DNA from: Doryteuthis pealeii
Taxonomy: Eukaryota; Mollusca; Cephalopoda; Myopsida; Loliginidae
Assembly (NCBI GenBank): GCA_023376005.1
Contig: CM042143.1
Coordinates: 89,005,140-89,069,139 of the forward strand
DNA length: 64,000 nucleotides
Direction of reading: 5' to 3'
The position numbers and the translations under genes are program-made. This document shows, piece by piece, positions 54,202-64,000 of the stretch. The notes under the pieces were generated by a model. The model made no database searches, was not told the origin of the DNA, and saw nothing but the letters and a program-made list of their open reading frames with translations. The stretch's first letter is position 1; every line of letters starts with the position of its first letter.

Positions 54202-55036
54202 TATTTATATTTTAATATACTATTCTGTTTTTTCTGTCATGTCACCTTTTTGTCTGTCTGGACACCCTAGAAATCAACTTTGAGATGTATCTCTTTTTTT
54301 TCATTCACTTCCTGTTTCTATGGTTACACTCCCACACTGTTAAAAAATATATATAATTTTTTTTATTATTTTTTTGTTTTTGTTTGAATTTATATATATT
54401 CAGCTCTTTGGGTTTTTTTGTGATATACTTGTCCATAAGTGAATTGAGACCCATCTGATGAGGCGAAAATTTGGGGAGCCGGTTTAAATCAACTTAGATT
54501 TATATGGGCCCCAATTTTCGTCGAAATAAATTTATTATGGGATTACTGTATTGAGTTCTTCCTTTATTGATATATATATATATATATATATTTTCATTAA
54601 TTATACAATAATTCAATAAAACACAAACACACATACACTCGTCACATATTTAAAATACTGTAAAAACATTATACTAATAAAATAAAAATTTTAATTAAAA
54701 AATACAAAATAAACATTGGGGTAAAGGAGGGGTGAGAGGTGAAAGTGTGGCTGAGCCTGGTACAATGCCCTGAAAGAGCAAGACATGGGATTTTGATTTC
54801 ATGAGAAAAAAGAAGTGGCCTTGTGTTATTACTAAAAACTTTAAATGGCACAAGGCAAAATGTCCCCCCAGCACCCCAAGTTGGTTTGCCAGACTCCAAA
54901 CAACAAGGAATTGTCAGCCAACTCCAGCATCGACTCAGCAACCAAGATTCGAGCCTCTCCGATGCAGTAAGTATACAAATATTTCTACTATCAACATATC
55001 ATCACTCCATTTGGAAATGAGTGTCATAACGTAACA
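53884..55036 (+). other. Segment present only in copy B
   Basis: Copy A joins ttttctcacttt directly to tcacaaatgttgacatg. Copy B has ~1.15 kb between: AT microsatellites, an A+T-rich body, a third hammerhead (54450), and from ~54767 an extension of the inverted-repeat arm. Deletion in copy A is the simpler explanation for the arm part. Confidence 0.75.
54450..54541 (+). ncRNA. Hammerhead motif with extended stem II
   Basis: Stem I CCCAT/ATGGG (54450-54454 with 54537-54541), core CTGATGA (54455-54461), a stem II of ~14 pairs (GGCGAAAATTTGGGG with CCCCAATTTTCGTC) around a ~32-base loop, GAAA. A perfect ten-base palindrome ATAAATTTAT forms stem III, with T at the cleavage position. All three stems and the core are consistent. 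Confidence 0.7.
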
Positions 55037-55325
55037 AATGTTGACATGTCATCTCTCCATTCCGACAATGAGAGTATAACGGTTTAGCTCAGTCGGTAGA
55101 GTGTTTGGCTAGGAATAACATGGTTCCAGGTTCAATATCGGCCCTTGCCAACTCAGCGTATGAGTAGCACATGGATCTGTGTGGTAAAGTGAGGAGCTGA
55201 TGGTGGGTGTGGTGCTCCACCTCAGATGCTAAAATAATCTCCTTGCTCTAGCGTTAGAGAAAAGAGGATAGACTCCCTCGCTGTCTGGCTGATACTGACA
55301 TTAGGCCGCCCCGACGACTTTACTT
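54767..55325 (+). repeat. Left arm of copy B inverted repeat
   Basis: Reverse complement of 56912-57488 over about 560 bp, including SINE and non-SINE sequence (caatgccctgaaagagcaag; tttggaaatgagtgtcataa). Confidence 0.8.
55079..55325 (+). mobile_element. OK-like tRNA SINE, copy B
   Basis: Counterpart of 1771-2025. Confidence 0.8.
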
Positions 55326-55887
55326 TTAAGACTCTTTAGATTTTCAGTCTAACACTCTGCCAAAGGAAATCATTTCAGCTTATTATCAACAATTGCTCAT
55401 CATTTTAATTAATAGAAATTATTAAAGAAAATCCAAAAAAAAAAAAAAGAATGAAAAACAAAAGAAAAACTAAGAATAAAAATAAATAAATAAAAAACCT
55501 TTTGAAGATAAAGAAAAATATCTGAAAAATCAAACTGAAAATATTAAATGTTGTAACAAAAAAAAAAAAAAGAAATAAAAAGATTTTTCAATAATTAATT
55601 TTCTCTTTTTGGAGGAAATTAGACAATCTTATTTCTTAGGAAGGACAATAAAAGAAAGAAAAGAAAAAAATCTTTGGTCGTTATTGATTCAGTGGACAAT
55701 TGAGTTTTGGTGTAGATGAGGGTTGATCAGGAATGTGTAATTTATAACAATGGATGAAAAATGGCAGATTACTGCATTTGTGGACATAGCTCAATGGTAA
55801 GACATTTGACTGGAGGCTATACGGTCAAAGGTTTCAATCTAGATGGCTTTTATTTACACTTATTAAGATAACTTAGGTCAGTTGATT

Positions 55888-56520
55888 GGCTGGTTGGTTG
55901 GTTGGTTGGGTTTTTATTGCATGTCAACCCTTATTGGGTTATTTTATGCTGAAGACGTTTTTCTTTTATTTATTCTTGATGGGTACTCAATTTTTTTTTC
56001 AAACTCAATTTCTTTTAAACACATTTTTTAAAAACTCATTTTGTTCTATTTGACCCATAGATGGGACCCTAACAGGTACTACCACTCCGGGTCAGAGTGG
56101 ACCAGGGAGTAATGGTGATGAAGGGGTAATCCACATTTCTCAGAGCTTCAGATTTGGAACTTAACCATCAGATAGATTTTAATGTCATACCCAGGACACT
56201 AAGGCCCTCAGCCACCACCTTCTAGCACATATATGATAAAAAGTGGTTTGCCATAAGGGTAATAGGGTTGGGACAATCATATAGGTCCTAGGACTTGACG
56301 TGACTATCCGATCAATTGAAGGGTGTCTCTCTGACTGGCCATCTAGCCTAAGTTAGTGCCAAAGAGTAGTGTTGCATGTCATGGACTGCTCAGCCATGAG
56401 TATTCCGTCCTTAAGCATTATGAGTTGCAGCCCATGGCTAACAGGTGGCTCCATTGTAGATATTTTACCCCTCTGCAGAGGTGCAGTCAACGTATTCTAC
56501 TGCTTCAGCCAACAGGTTGG
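55888..56520 (-). mobile_element. R1 retroposon, copy B
   Basis: Counterpart of 2612-3245 with one extra ttgg in the tail and small indels. Confidence 0.75.
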
Positions 56521-56911
56521 TAAACTTATCTCCCAAGCCATTGCAAGTAAGTTTGATCTCTACTCAATCCATGATAATAAATCTAGACTTGCAATTTAAC
56601 GCAGAAGTTATTAAATTAAAAGTACAGTAATCTTTTGTTACTTATATTTCCAGTGTTAATCATTCAAAAAGTATATTCATCAGCTCTTTGCTGACAATGG
56701 ATGCCATTTAGAGGACTTACTAAGAGCAATAGCTGACAGGGATAGGTGGTGAGAAAGAGTCAAGGGTATCAGTGCTATTTGCACAACTTTTCCAATATAT
56801 TTGTTGGTTATATGGTTGTTTTTAAGGCCTGTAAAAGCTTGTTAGATTATTTAATGCTGAAGTTAGACATTTTTGTAGGTATTGTCTAAATAGTAAAAAA
56901 AAAGTAAAGTC

Positions 56912-57130
56912 GACGGGGCAGCCTAAAGTCGGTATCAGCCATACAGCGAGGGAGTCTATTCCCTTTTCAATAGCGCTAGACCAAGGAGATTGTTTTAGCA
57001 TCTGAGGTGGAGCGCCACACCTACCATCAGCTCCCTGTGCTACTCATATGCTGAGTTGGCAAGGGCCGATATCGAACCTGGAACCTTGTTATTCCTAGCC
57101 AAACACTCTACCGACTGAGCTAAACCATTA
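56912..57130 (-). mobile_element. OK-like tRNA SINE, inverted, copy B
   Basis: Counterpart of 3615-3868 with a ~20-bp internal deletion (cagctccctgtgctactc). Confidence 0.78.
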
Positions 57131-57494
57131 TGCTCTCATTGTCAGAATGGAGAAATGACGTGTCAACGCTTGTTACGTTATGATACTCCTTTCCGAATGG
57201 AGTGATGATGTGTTGATAGTAGAAATATTTATATACTTATCTCTCTGGACTGGTACTACATCGAAGAGGCTTGAATCTTCATTGCTGAGTCGATGCTGGA
57301 GTTGGCTGACAATTCCTGGATGTTTGGAGTCTGGCAAATCAGCTTGGGGTGCTGGGGGGACATTTTGCCTTGTGCCATTTAGAGTTTTTAGTAATAACAC
57401 AAGGCAACTTCTTTTTTCTCATGAGATTTTTATTTCTCCTAAGTCACAACAGCTGAGAGCAAAATCCCATGTCTTGCTCTTTCAGGGCATTGTA

Positions 57495-57645
57495 CTGAGG
57501 TGGAGCGCCATACCTACCATCAGCTCCTTACTTTACCGCACAGATCCCTGTGCTACTCATAACGCTGAGTTGGCGAGGGCCGGTATCGAACTAGGAACCT
57601 TGTGGTTTCTAGCCGAATGCTCTACCGACTGAGCTAACCCAGCCC
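57495..57645 (-). mobile_element. OK-like tRNA SINE, truncated, copy B
   Basis: Counterpart of 4208-4362. Confidence 0.75.
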
Positions 57646-57654
57646 CGAAATAAT

Positions 57655-58800
57655 TAATGATAATTATTTGTAAACAGTTTACCCCTCTGCAGAGGTGAAG
57701 TCTGTGTATTCTAAAGCTCCAGCAGATGGGGCTGGAAATTGTGTTATATAATTTATAGGTAGCCTATTAATTCTGTACGTAAGTGTAGTGTAGATTTTAA
57801 AACAATGGTTAATGGTAAGATACAGGAAGATGATTGACACTTTTGTTAACCTATCCTTCTGGTTTGCCAGTGTGAATGTGGGAAGTTAAAGAAAATCTGT
57901 CTTTGGTTGGCTGCTGATGGGAACGGATCAAAATGGCTGGCTCCATTCAATTAGCGAAATTTTCATACAAATTCCAAAAAGTCAGTGCGTATTATATACA
58001 AGATATATTTTCCTTTTTTATTGTTTTTTTTATTTTTAATTTTGTAACCCAAATTTAGGAATGAGTGTATATACACAAATAATAATAATAAGTTGGACAA
58101 ATATTAAATTTAGCTGCTACAAATTCTAAAAAGTCAGTGTGTATTATATACAAGATATGGTATTCTTTAGTATTTTTAGGGTGGGGTCTGAATTTTGTAA
58201 CCCAAATTTTGGGCTACGTGTTATACATGAATAATAAAAAGTTGAACAAATGTTAAATTTACCTGCTATAAATTCTAAAAAGTCAGTGCGTATTATATAC
58301 AAAATCTGGTTTTATTTTCAGAATTTTCTTGGCCAATTCTAGTGATGCGTGATATATATGAGTACATGCTATACACGAATAATGACGGTAAGTTTATTGA
58401 GATAAAAATATTCAACTTTTGAAAAATGACTTTTTCATTTTTTTTCTGTTAGTCATTCAATATATTGTTAAATAATTCATAGGTAGACTATTAATTATGT
58501 ACAGAAGTGTAGCCTATATTTTAAAATAATGGTTAGTGGAAAACACAGAAAGATGATTGACACTTTTGTTAACCTTGACTACTGACCTACTCTTCCGGTT
58601 TGCCAGTGTGAATGTGGGAAGTTAGCAAGAGAAAATCAGTTTGTTGGCAGACAACTGAATGAGATGGACTGCCATGGTGTCTCTCATCCAAGTAGCCAAA
58701 TTCTTACACGTGTTGTTGGTCTTGGATCTTAAATAAATAAACTATGAGCTTGAAACAAAAACAAAGTCTTGTTCATTAAAAACAAAAGTAACAAGAAAGG
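57655..58800. repeat. Dispersed repeat with three ~150-bp units, copy B
   Basis: Units carrying aaaaagtcagtg.gtattatat at 57984, 58136 and 58285; otherwise as 4380-5375. Confidence 0.7.
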
Positions 58801-58814
58801 ACATCCAAGAAGTA

Positions 58815-59330
58815 GATAGATCCAGAATAACAGAAGATCCAGCTAAGACCACCAGCCCAGAGATAGACAGATCCAGAATAATGGAAGATCCAGCTAAGAC
58901 CAGCCCAGAGATAGACAGATCCAGAATAATGGAAGATCCAGCTAAGACCAGCCTAGAGATAGACAGATCCAGAATAATGGAAGATCCAGCTAAGACCAGC
59001 CCAGAGATAGACAGATCCCGAATAACAGAAGATCCAGCTAAGACCAGCCTAGAGATAGACAGATCCAGAATAACAGAAGATCCAGCCAAGACCCGCCTAG
59101 AAATAGACAGATCCAGAATAATGGAAGATCCAGCTAAGACCAGCCTAAAGATAGACAGATCCAGAATAATGGAAGATCCAGCTAAGACCATCTCAGAGAT
59201 AGACGGATCCAGAATAATGGAAGAATCCAGCTAAGACCATCTCAGAGATAGACAGATCCAGAATAACGGAAGATCCAGCTAAGATCAGCCCAGAGATAGA
59301 CAGATCCAGAATAACAGAAGATCCAGCTGA
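58815..59330 (+). repeat. 48-bp satellite, single orientation
   Basis: About eleven units; because 48 is a multiple of three, both strands stay open for >110 codons (EDPAKTSPEIDRSRIM repeats on +). No start context, splice or other support for coding. Confidence 0.92.
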
Positions 59331-59334
59331 TTAA

Positions 59335-59765
59335 GAAAAACATCTGGAAGACAGTAAAATAGAAGAAACACAAACTAAGTATCTGTGGGGATTAAAATAA
59401 AGAATAACAAACTCCCATGAACCTTCAGACCAGAAGAACCCTCTGAGCATGTGCAGGAAAAAGGACCCACATCCAGCCACCAAGATAATCTTTCGGCCAT
59501 TCGGACTTAGGCCTCAACTGGGACCAGACACAATTACTGGACAGGAAGAAATTTCCTCTCCACATGGTAGCTATGACCGATGAATAAAGCCTGAATCCTA
59601 AAACAACTTTTTGTCTTTGTCTCTTCCTTTTCTTTCCTTTTCAGTGCGACCACCGAATATGATGGGGTTAAAAGGAAAACCTGTGAACACGCACCAGAAA
59701 TAACCAGTGACCTTTAAACCAAACATTAAAATTCTTGTCACCCCACATATCTCAAGTTATAGATG
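59335..59765. other. Unassigned, LTR-like signals
   Basis: AATAAA twice (59396, 59583) and a pyrimidine tract ending ccttttcag followed by tgcgaccaccgaatatgatg. Could be an LTR end plus primer site or an exon border; nothing firm. Confidence 0.3.
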
Positions 59766-59767
59766 AG

Positions 59768-60195
59768 AAGGTTTATGCAACAATTGTAGGTGTACTAGTT
59801 CACCTAGTCCTAGCCAACGATTTATACACTTAAGTTAGTATCTTGCATCTGGTGCAACCCTCTAATATTAAGCTAAAATTTGGGTGTCAGAAAGTCACGA
59901 TACACAAGTACACTAATTCATTATTCTATGTACAAGACATGAGACTTTAATGAGTTGTGGTGCACCTGAGCTCTGTACACAATAAATTTCATTATCATAC
60001 AGTATTTTCTTTTTTGTTTTTGATACTATCTAGGACTATTTGTTGAAATTGCAGGCGTACCAGTTAGTCTAAGCCTAACTCCAGCAAATTATACACAAAG
60101 TTTGTATCTTGCATTTGGTGCAACTCTCTAATATTAAACTAAAATTTAGGTCTCAGAAAGTTGCATAATATGCGAGTATATACGATATCTATGCT
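59768..60195 (+). repeat. Two-unit tandem repeat (~270-bp spacing)
   Basis: tatcttgcatctggtgcaac (59840) and tatcttgcatttggtgcaac (60105), with ctctaatattaa.ctaaaattt and tcagaaagt following in both. Confidence 0.8.
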
Positions 60196-60199
60196 ATAT

Positions 60200-61105
60200 T
60201 CATTTAGTGGTGAAAAACAACAAAGGATTTAGAAATTAACTTCTTATATGTGTACCCCATAATTTTTACAATTGCCTGACTGCCTTGTGAGAGAAAAGGT
60301 CCTTTGTTTTGAAGAAAAAAGAAGAAAAAAAAAATCAGCTGAATATAAAAGGTATTGTAAAATTTCTCACAAATATTTTGACTGAAAAGATTTACAGTCA
60401 AATCATGCAGTACAGGTTGAGCAAGAAAAAAAAAATGAGTGAACAGTTTGGGTGAGAGAGAGAGGGGGGGTTCTTTCTCACTCCCTTTCTTACTCTCTGT
60501 AAGAAAGGGGTGAGAAAGACCCCCCCCCCAAAAAAAAAAAATCAGCCTTTTACTAAATTATTTTGTATGTCCAGTGATGCTGATAGCTTTTTGATTTAGT
60601 GCATCCTGGGACCCATATATTTGCTTTGAATGAGTCCCCGGGAAAATTTATGGGTCCCAACTAAAGCTGTCTAACTCCTACATTGTAACCTATCCTGTGT
60701 AATTCCTTTCTAAGAAACTATTGAAATGTATTTACAGTTTGCTTGAAATGGTGAGGGAAGAAAAACACTGGGACACATGGATGTGATTTTACAGCGTCCC
60801 TTTAGATTTTTGTGTGTCAGGGACGCAGGACACCTACCTATCAGAATCTCTGTATGTTTAATCAGAAATTTGTCCAACTGATAATGTCTACTAGAGTCGG
60901 GGGGGGGAGTCAAAGTTTAGGTACCGGACATATATACCAAAAAAGGGGGAAGTCCCCTTAAAGAAAAATTGTGATATTGTAAAAAGTACCAGGTGCCTCT
61001 AAGAGGGAAGATAATTCCTAAAATGAGGTAACCAAGTGAGTACTGCAGTACTATTAGAATTTTTTGTAATTTAATCATTGTAGTTCTTTTAAACAATAAG
61101 AAAAA
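60200..61105. other. Nothing recognised
   Basis: Short C or G homopolymers (60460-60530, 60901) and a ctttcttac / gtaagaaag hairpin near 60490; no gene or repeat family assigned. Confidence 0.45.
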
Positions 61106-61109
61106 CATT

Positions 61110-61340
61110 TTTTTTAATCTATATATCAATCTTCCGTTATCATCCTGCAACACCCTCTGGTTAAAAATTAGACTGTCCAAATTGTTCAAGATGCTATGCA
61201 AAAATGTAAATCCAGATTATCTGGTGTCACTTAATCGCAGCTTTCTTATTTGACCGAATTTAAAAAATTAAACATTCCAAATTGTCTTGCGTTGCTTAAA
61301 GGCTCAACCTAAATTTAAACTGAATTGAAAAAAGTTATAT
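61110..61340 (+). repeat. R3 dispersed repeat
   Basis: Matches 27840-28080 over its length, with clear divergence. Confidence 0.65.
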
Positions 61341-61440
61341 GTTTGTTTCCCCCCATATTTTTTTAGGAATATGTGCAGAAGTTGGTTTTCATTGTCAAGG
61401 GAGTTTTATTTAAGCAAGAAAATATATATATATATATATA

Positions 61441-61895
61441 TATCCACATTTTCCTCTTCTCTAAACCATATATATGTGGTTGAGAGAAGAGGAAAATGTG
61501 GATATAACAACACAAACGACTATGTTCAATTGATATTTTGTCTCATTATTGGTTGAAGACTTTGGTGACACACTGAACTCACACATTCGACCACTCTCTA
61601 AACATAACAATTTCTCTTCAAAGTCAACTGATTGACCCCACAAAAAATGAAAACACCATTTCTACACATTCCAAGCCTTCCTGACTTTCTTCTCATTCCC
61701 CTAGACTACCCACCAATAACCCATCCCCTTTTCTCTCCCTCCCCCATCCATTTACCTTTTCACTATAAAAACAGAATGTACAAGCACTTAAATCAATAAA
61801 CTTCTGAAGTCTCAATTAATAATGAGATGAAATATCAATTGAACATTTGTGTTGTTATAGCCACATTTTCCTCTATTCTCAACCACATTTTGTCA
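61441..61895. mobile_element. Foldback element with nested arms
   Basis: A short hairpin (ccacattttcctcttctct / agagaagaggaaaatgtgg, 61445-61503) is followed by a larger inverted pair, 61477-61553 and ~61806-61892 (aacaacacaaacgactatgt / gaacatttgtgttgtta). The ~250-bp interior has AATAAA (61793) but no coding. Confidence 0.7.
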
Positions 61896-61919
61896 GATTT
61901 ATTCAATCTTTCATTCCTC

Positions 61920-61943
61920 ATATATATATATATATATATATAT
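61920..61943. repeat. (AT)n microsatellite
   Basis: Short AT run joining the SINE tail. Confidence 0.9.
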
Positions 61944-62225
61944 ACCAATCCCTCTGCATGACCATTATGTGACACAAGGTCAATTTCTTAAGCGGAGTTT
62001 AACAGGTTTAAATTCAGAGATTTCCCTTTTCCTAGACTGATTGCTTAACCAAAAATTAAAGAGAGCAGTCCACCCTACTATTTATCCATATCTGGAAGGA
62101 GAATAGTTGGATTCATACCTTTCCCAAGAGTATTATTGCTATGTGTAATGCAAACTGCCTCATCCTGGATTTGAACTCATCTCATCATTTCAATTTCCTA
62201 TGATGGTAACCATCACACCAGATTC
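61944..62225 (-). mobile_element. OR-type tRNA SINE, diverged
   Basis: ccaatccctctgcatgacca, gtgacacaaggtcaatttc, agttggattcataccttt; head decayed (aaccatcacaccagattc). Confidence 0.72.
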
Positions 62226-62229
62226 TTCC

Positions 62230-62908
62230 ACACAAAACAAGAAAATATAAAATGAAGCAAAAACAAAAAGTCAAATATTCAAGTTGATATAAGAAAATTT
62301 TTTTATTAGCATTAAATTGCACAAACAACCAGTTTAAACTGGTCAGTTTCAGGATCAAGTCAGAAAGTTTTGTATTTTTTCATTTACAGTCAAGTTTACA
62401 TTTAGGACAAAAAACAAGAAAAAGAACAAGTTTTGCAAGAAAAAAGAAAAAAAAAAAAGTCTTTCTTTTTTAACCAGAAAATAATTCCTTAATTGCACCC
62501 CCACTCCCCTAAAAAACAAAAAAAAACAACTTAAAGAACAATGAATAAAATAGATAATGAAAAATTATGTTAAGAATATTATTTTTACATTACTGTAAAA
62601 ATAAACCACCAAAAAACATCAACATAATAATAATAATAATAATAATAGATAATAAAAAAATTAAAAAATTAAATTGAATATATTTAGAGTGGAACATTTA
62701 AAGGAAAAAAAAAAAGTAAACTTTTCTGTTTTATGTCACCAAAGGTAAGCCTAATATTTTTACAATGGTAAAAGAAAATAAGAATTAGAAACCAAAGAAC
62801 ACAATCAGAAAATAAAAAGGTATTTGGTTTGTTAACGACATTACCTGCAAAACCTCCCCCACAAAAGAAAAAAAAAAAAAGAAAATGATACCACTTAAAA
62901 ATCCCTTG

Positions 62909-62940
<32 letters not shown>

Positions 62941-63140
62941 TTTGATTATATTTAAAAGAGACAATTTTGGTTTCAGTAAAACATTTAAAAAAGAAAATTT
63001 TTGCTGATCAATCATTTTCATAAAATCATTGGATGTATTTATAATAAAACTGATTTTATCCAGTTAATTGCAGTCACATAGTTTAAAGGTTGCATTAAAA
63101 AAACAACATTCTAAAGCACCTATCATATAATGGGTGTGAT
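62230..63140. other. A+T-rich, low complexity, no gene
   Basis: A tracts (e.g. 62909-62935), (TAA)n near 62624-62650, otherwise nothing recognised. Confidence 0.6.
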
Positions 63141-63144
63141 AATA

Positions 63145-63659
63145 CAGGCTGATTGAAAAGTAATTCCCTATTTTAATCTATAAGATGAAATCTGAACAGT
63201 TATCAATACTTGGGAGAATATTGAAGATTTGATTTTTATGCAAGATGGTACTCCCCATTTTGCTATTGTTAATAAATAGCTGAATCATCATTTTCCTGGG
63301 AGATGAATGGGTAGACGTAGTCCTCATGAGTGGCCAGAAGCCCTGATTTAACACCCTGAGACTTTTTTCTTGGGGCTGGTTGAACAAGCAAGTCTACTTC
63401 AGGAAACCAACAAATTTGGAAGAACTTTAAGGACAAATACAAGAATTTATTTCTGCCATTCCACAAGAGTTCCTGGGAAAATCAGTTAATGTGACTCCCG
63501 AGCGAGTTGAGAGGCTGGAGGTGAATGCTAGTGCCCATGTAGAATTTTAAATAAAACTCCATGTTATGTGTGTTGTTCTCATTCATTTTTTGTAAAAATA
63601 ATGATTCAGAAATAAATTATAAGATTTTTAAAATAGGGAGTTAATTTATAATCACCCTG
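63145..63659 (+). mobile_element. Deleted Tc1/mariner-like element with TIRs (515 bp)
   Basis: Termini CAGGCTGATTGAAAAGTAAT..CCCTATTTT and their inverted partner (AAAATAGGGAG..AATCACCCTG) lie between TA dinucleotides (63143-63144 and 63660-63661), the target used by this superfamily. The interior (63230-63550) encodes a decayed transposase C-terminal half: FMQDGTPPHFA with the second catalytic Asp, HHFPGR, MGRRSPHEWPEAL, and a broken third catalytic block (ETFFLGL). The N-terminal half is missing. Confidence 0.8.
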
Positions 63660-63661
63660 TA

Positions 63662-64000
63662 TATTAAAAATTGATCTAATTGAAGCTAAAACATTCAGGT
63701 CAGATCTTACAGAAATGTATTAATCTTACTTTATATATTCATCTTAATTAATTAATATTAATTAATTATTAATCTTACTTTAATACAGAACAAAAGCAAA
63801 TTGAAATGCAGAGAAGATAGTTTTGCATCAGTCTTAAAAGTGGAGTTAACCTGTTTTGAAAACCAGTGTTTGAAATTCTTTTATATTACTTTGACCACTG
63901 ATACCATTTTATGAACATTTTTTGGGACACTGTCTAAAATGTTTATAGATATTATAAATTTTAAGTGTAAATAAATAGACTGGAATTGTAGAAAAGAAGT
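63662..64000. other. A+T-rich, nothing recognised
   Basis: A short tandem of ttaattaattatta near 63745-63775; no feature supported. Confidence 0.5.

Larger units (their letters stand above)
52416..59330 (+). repeat. Copy B of the direct duplication
   Basis: Partner of 1-5850 (see there). Larger because of a ~1.15-kb extra segment (53884-55036), an extra 150-bp unit and full SINE retention. Confidence 0.9.

Noticed and set aside
58742..59234. 117- and 149-codon open frames with perfect 16-residue repeats
   Set aside because: A 48-bp satellite keeps all frames open; both strands are open, and the related copy A array lacks the frame.

Overview
The window reads as repeat-rich, A+T-rich intergenic and intronic DNA from a large animal genome, most likely a mollusc and probably a coleoid cephalopod. 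The lineage call is an inference. It rests on abundant tRNA-headed SINEs that look like the cephalopod OK/OR type, metazoan copia of the kind found in aquatic animals, Helitron-like elements, LINE 3' ends with a terminal zinc finger, and long introns. There is no bacterial-type gene organisation. One run of 100 N (44028-44127) and one isolated N (11766) mark assembly uncertainty.

Layout. 1-6545: copy A of a large direct duplication. It holds a 138-bp tRNA-like tandem array, a hammerhead-ribozyme element, inverted OK-type SINEs, a ~600-bp retroposon (called R1 here) and a 47-48 bp satellite that flips orientation. 8272-17656: three tandem ~3.04-kb copia LTR retrotransposons sharing four LTRs, all lacking reverse transcriptase; only the third keeps an open Gag-protease frame. 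17.8-33 kb: Helitron-like elements (two head-to-tail pairs), R1 copies, SINEs, a 43-bp satellite, telomere-like minisatellites, LTR fragments, LINE ends and a 560-bp TTTC tract. 33789-41981: the only convincing host gene, a two-exon model for a 119-residue secreted protein with a ~7.8-kb intron full of repeats. 42-52.3 kb: a poor-looking region around the gap, R1 copies with clean target-site duplications, a nested inverted-repeat element, a mariner fragment and an RPL30 processed pseudogene. 52416-59330: copy B of the duplication, with a longer inverted repeat and a third hammerhead. 59.3-64 kb: satellite end, foldback DNA, a SINE and a 515-bp deleted Tc1/mariner-like element with terminal inverted repeats.

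The most interesting signals are five intact or near-intact hammerhead-type self-cleaving RNA motifs plus a degenerate one with a compensatory stem II change, the copia tandem array, the head-to-tail Helitrons, R1 (two independent 12-bp target-site duplications), and the small secreted-protein gene. Most other open frames are translations of satellites, microsatellites or SINEs and are not listed as genes. All family names come from motif recognition by eye; no database search was run.
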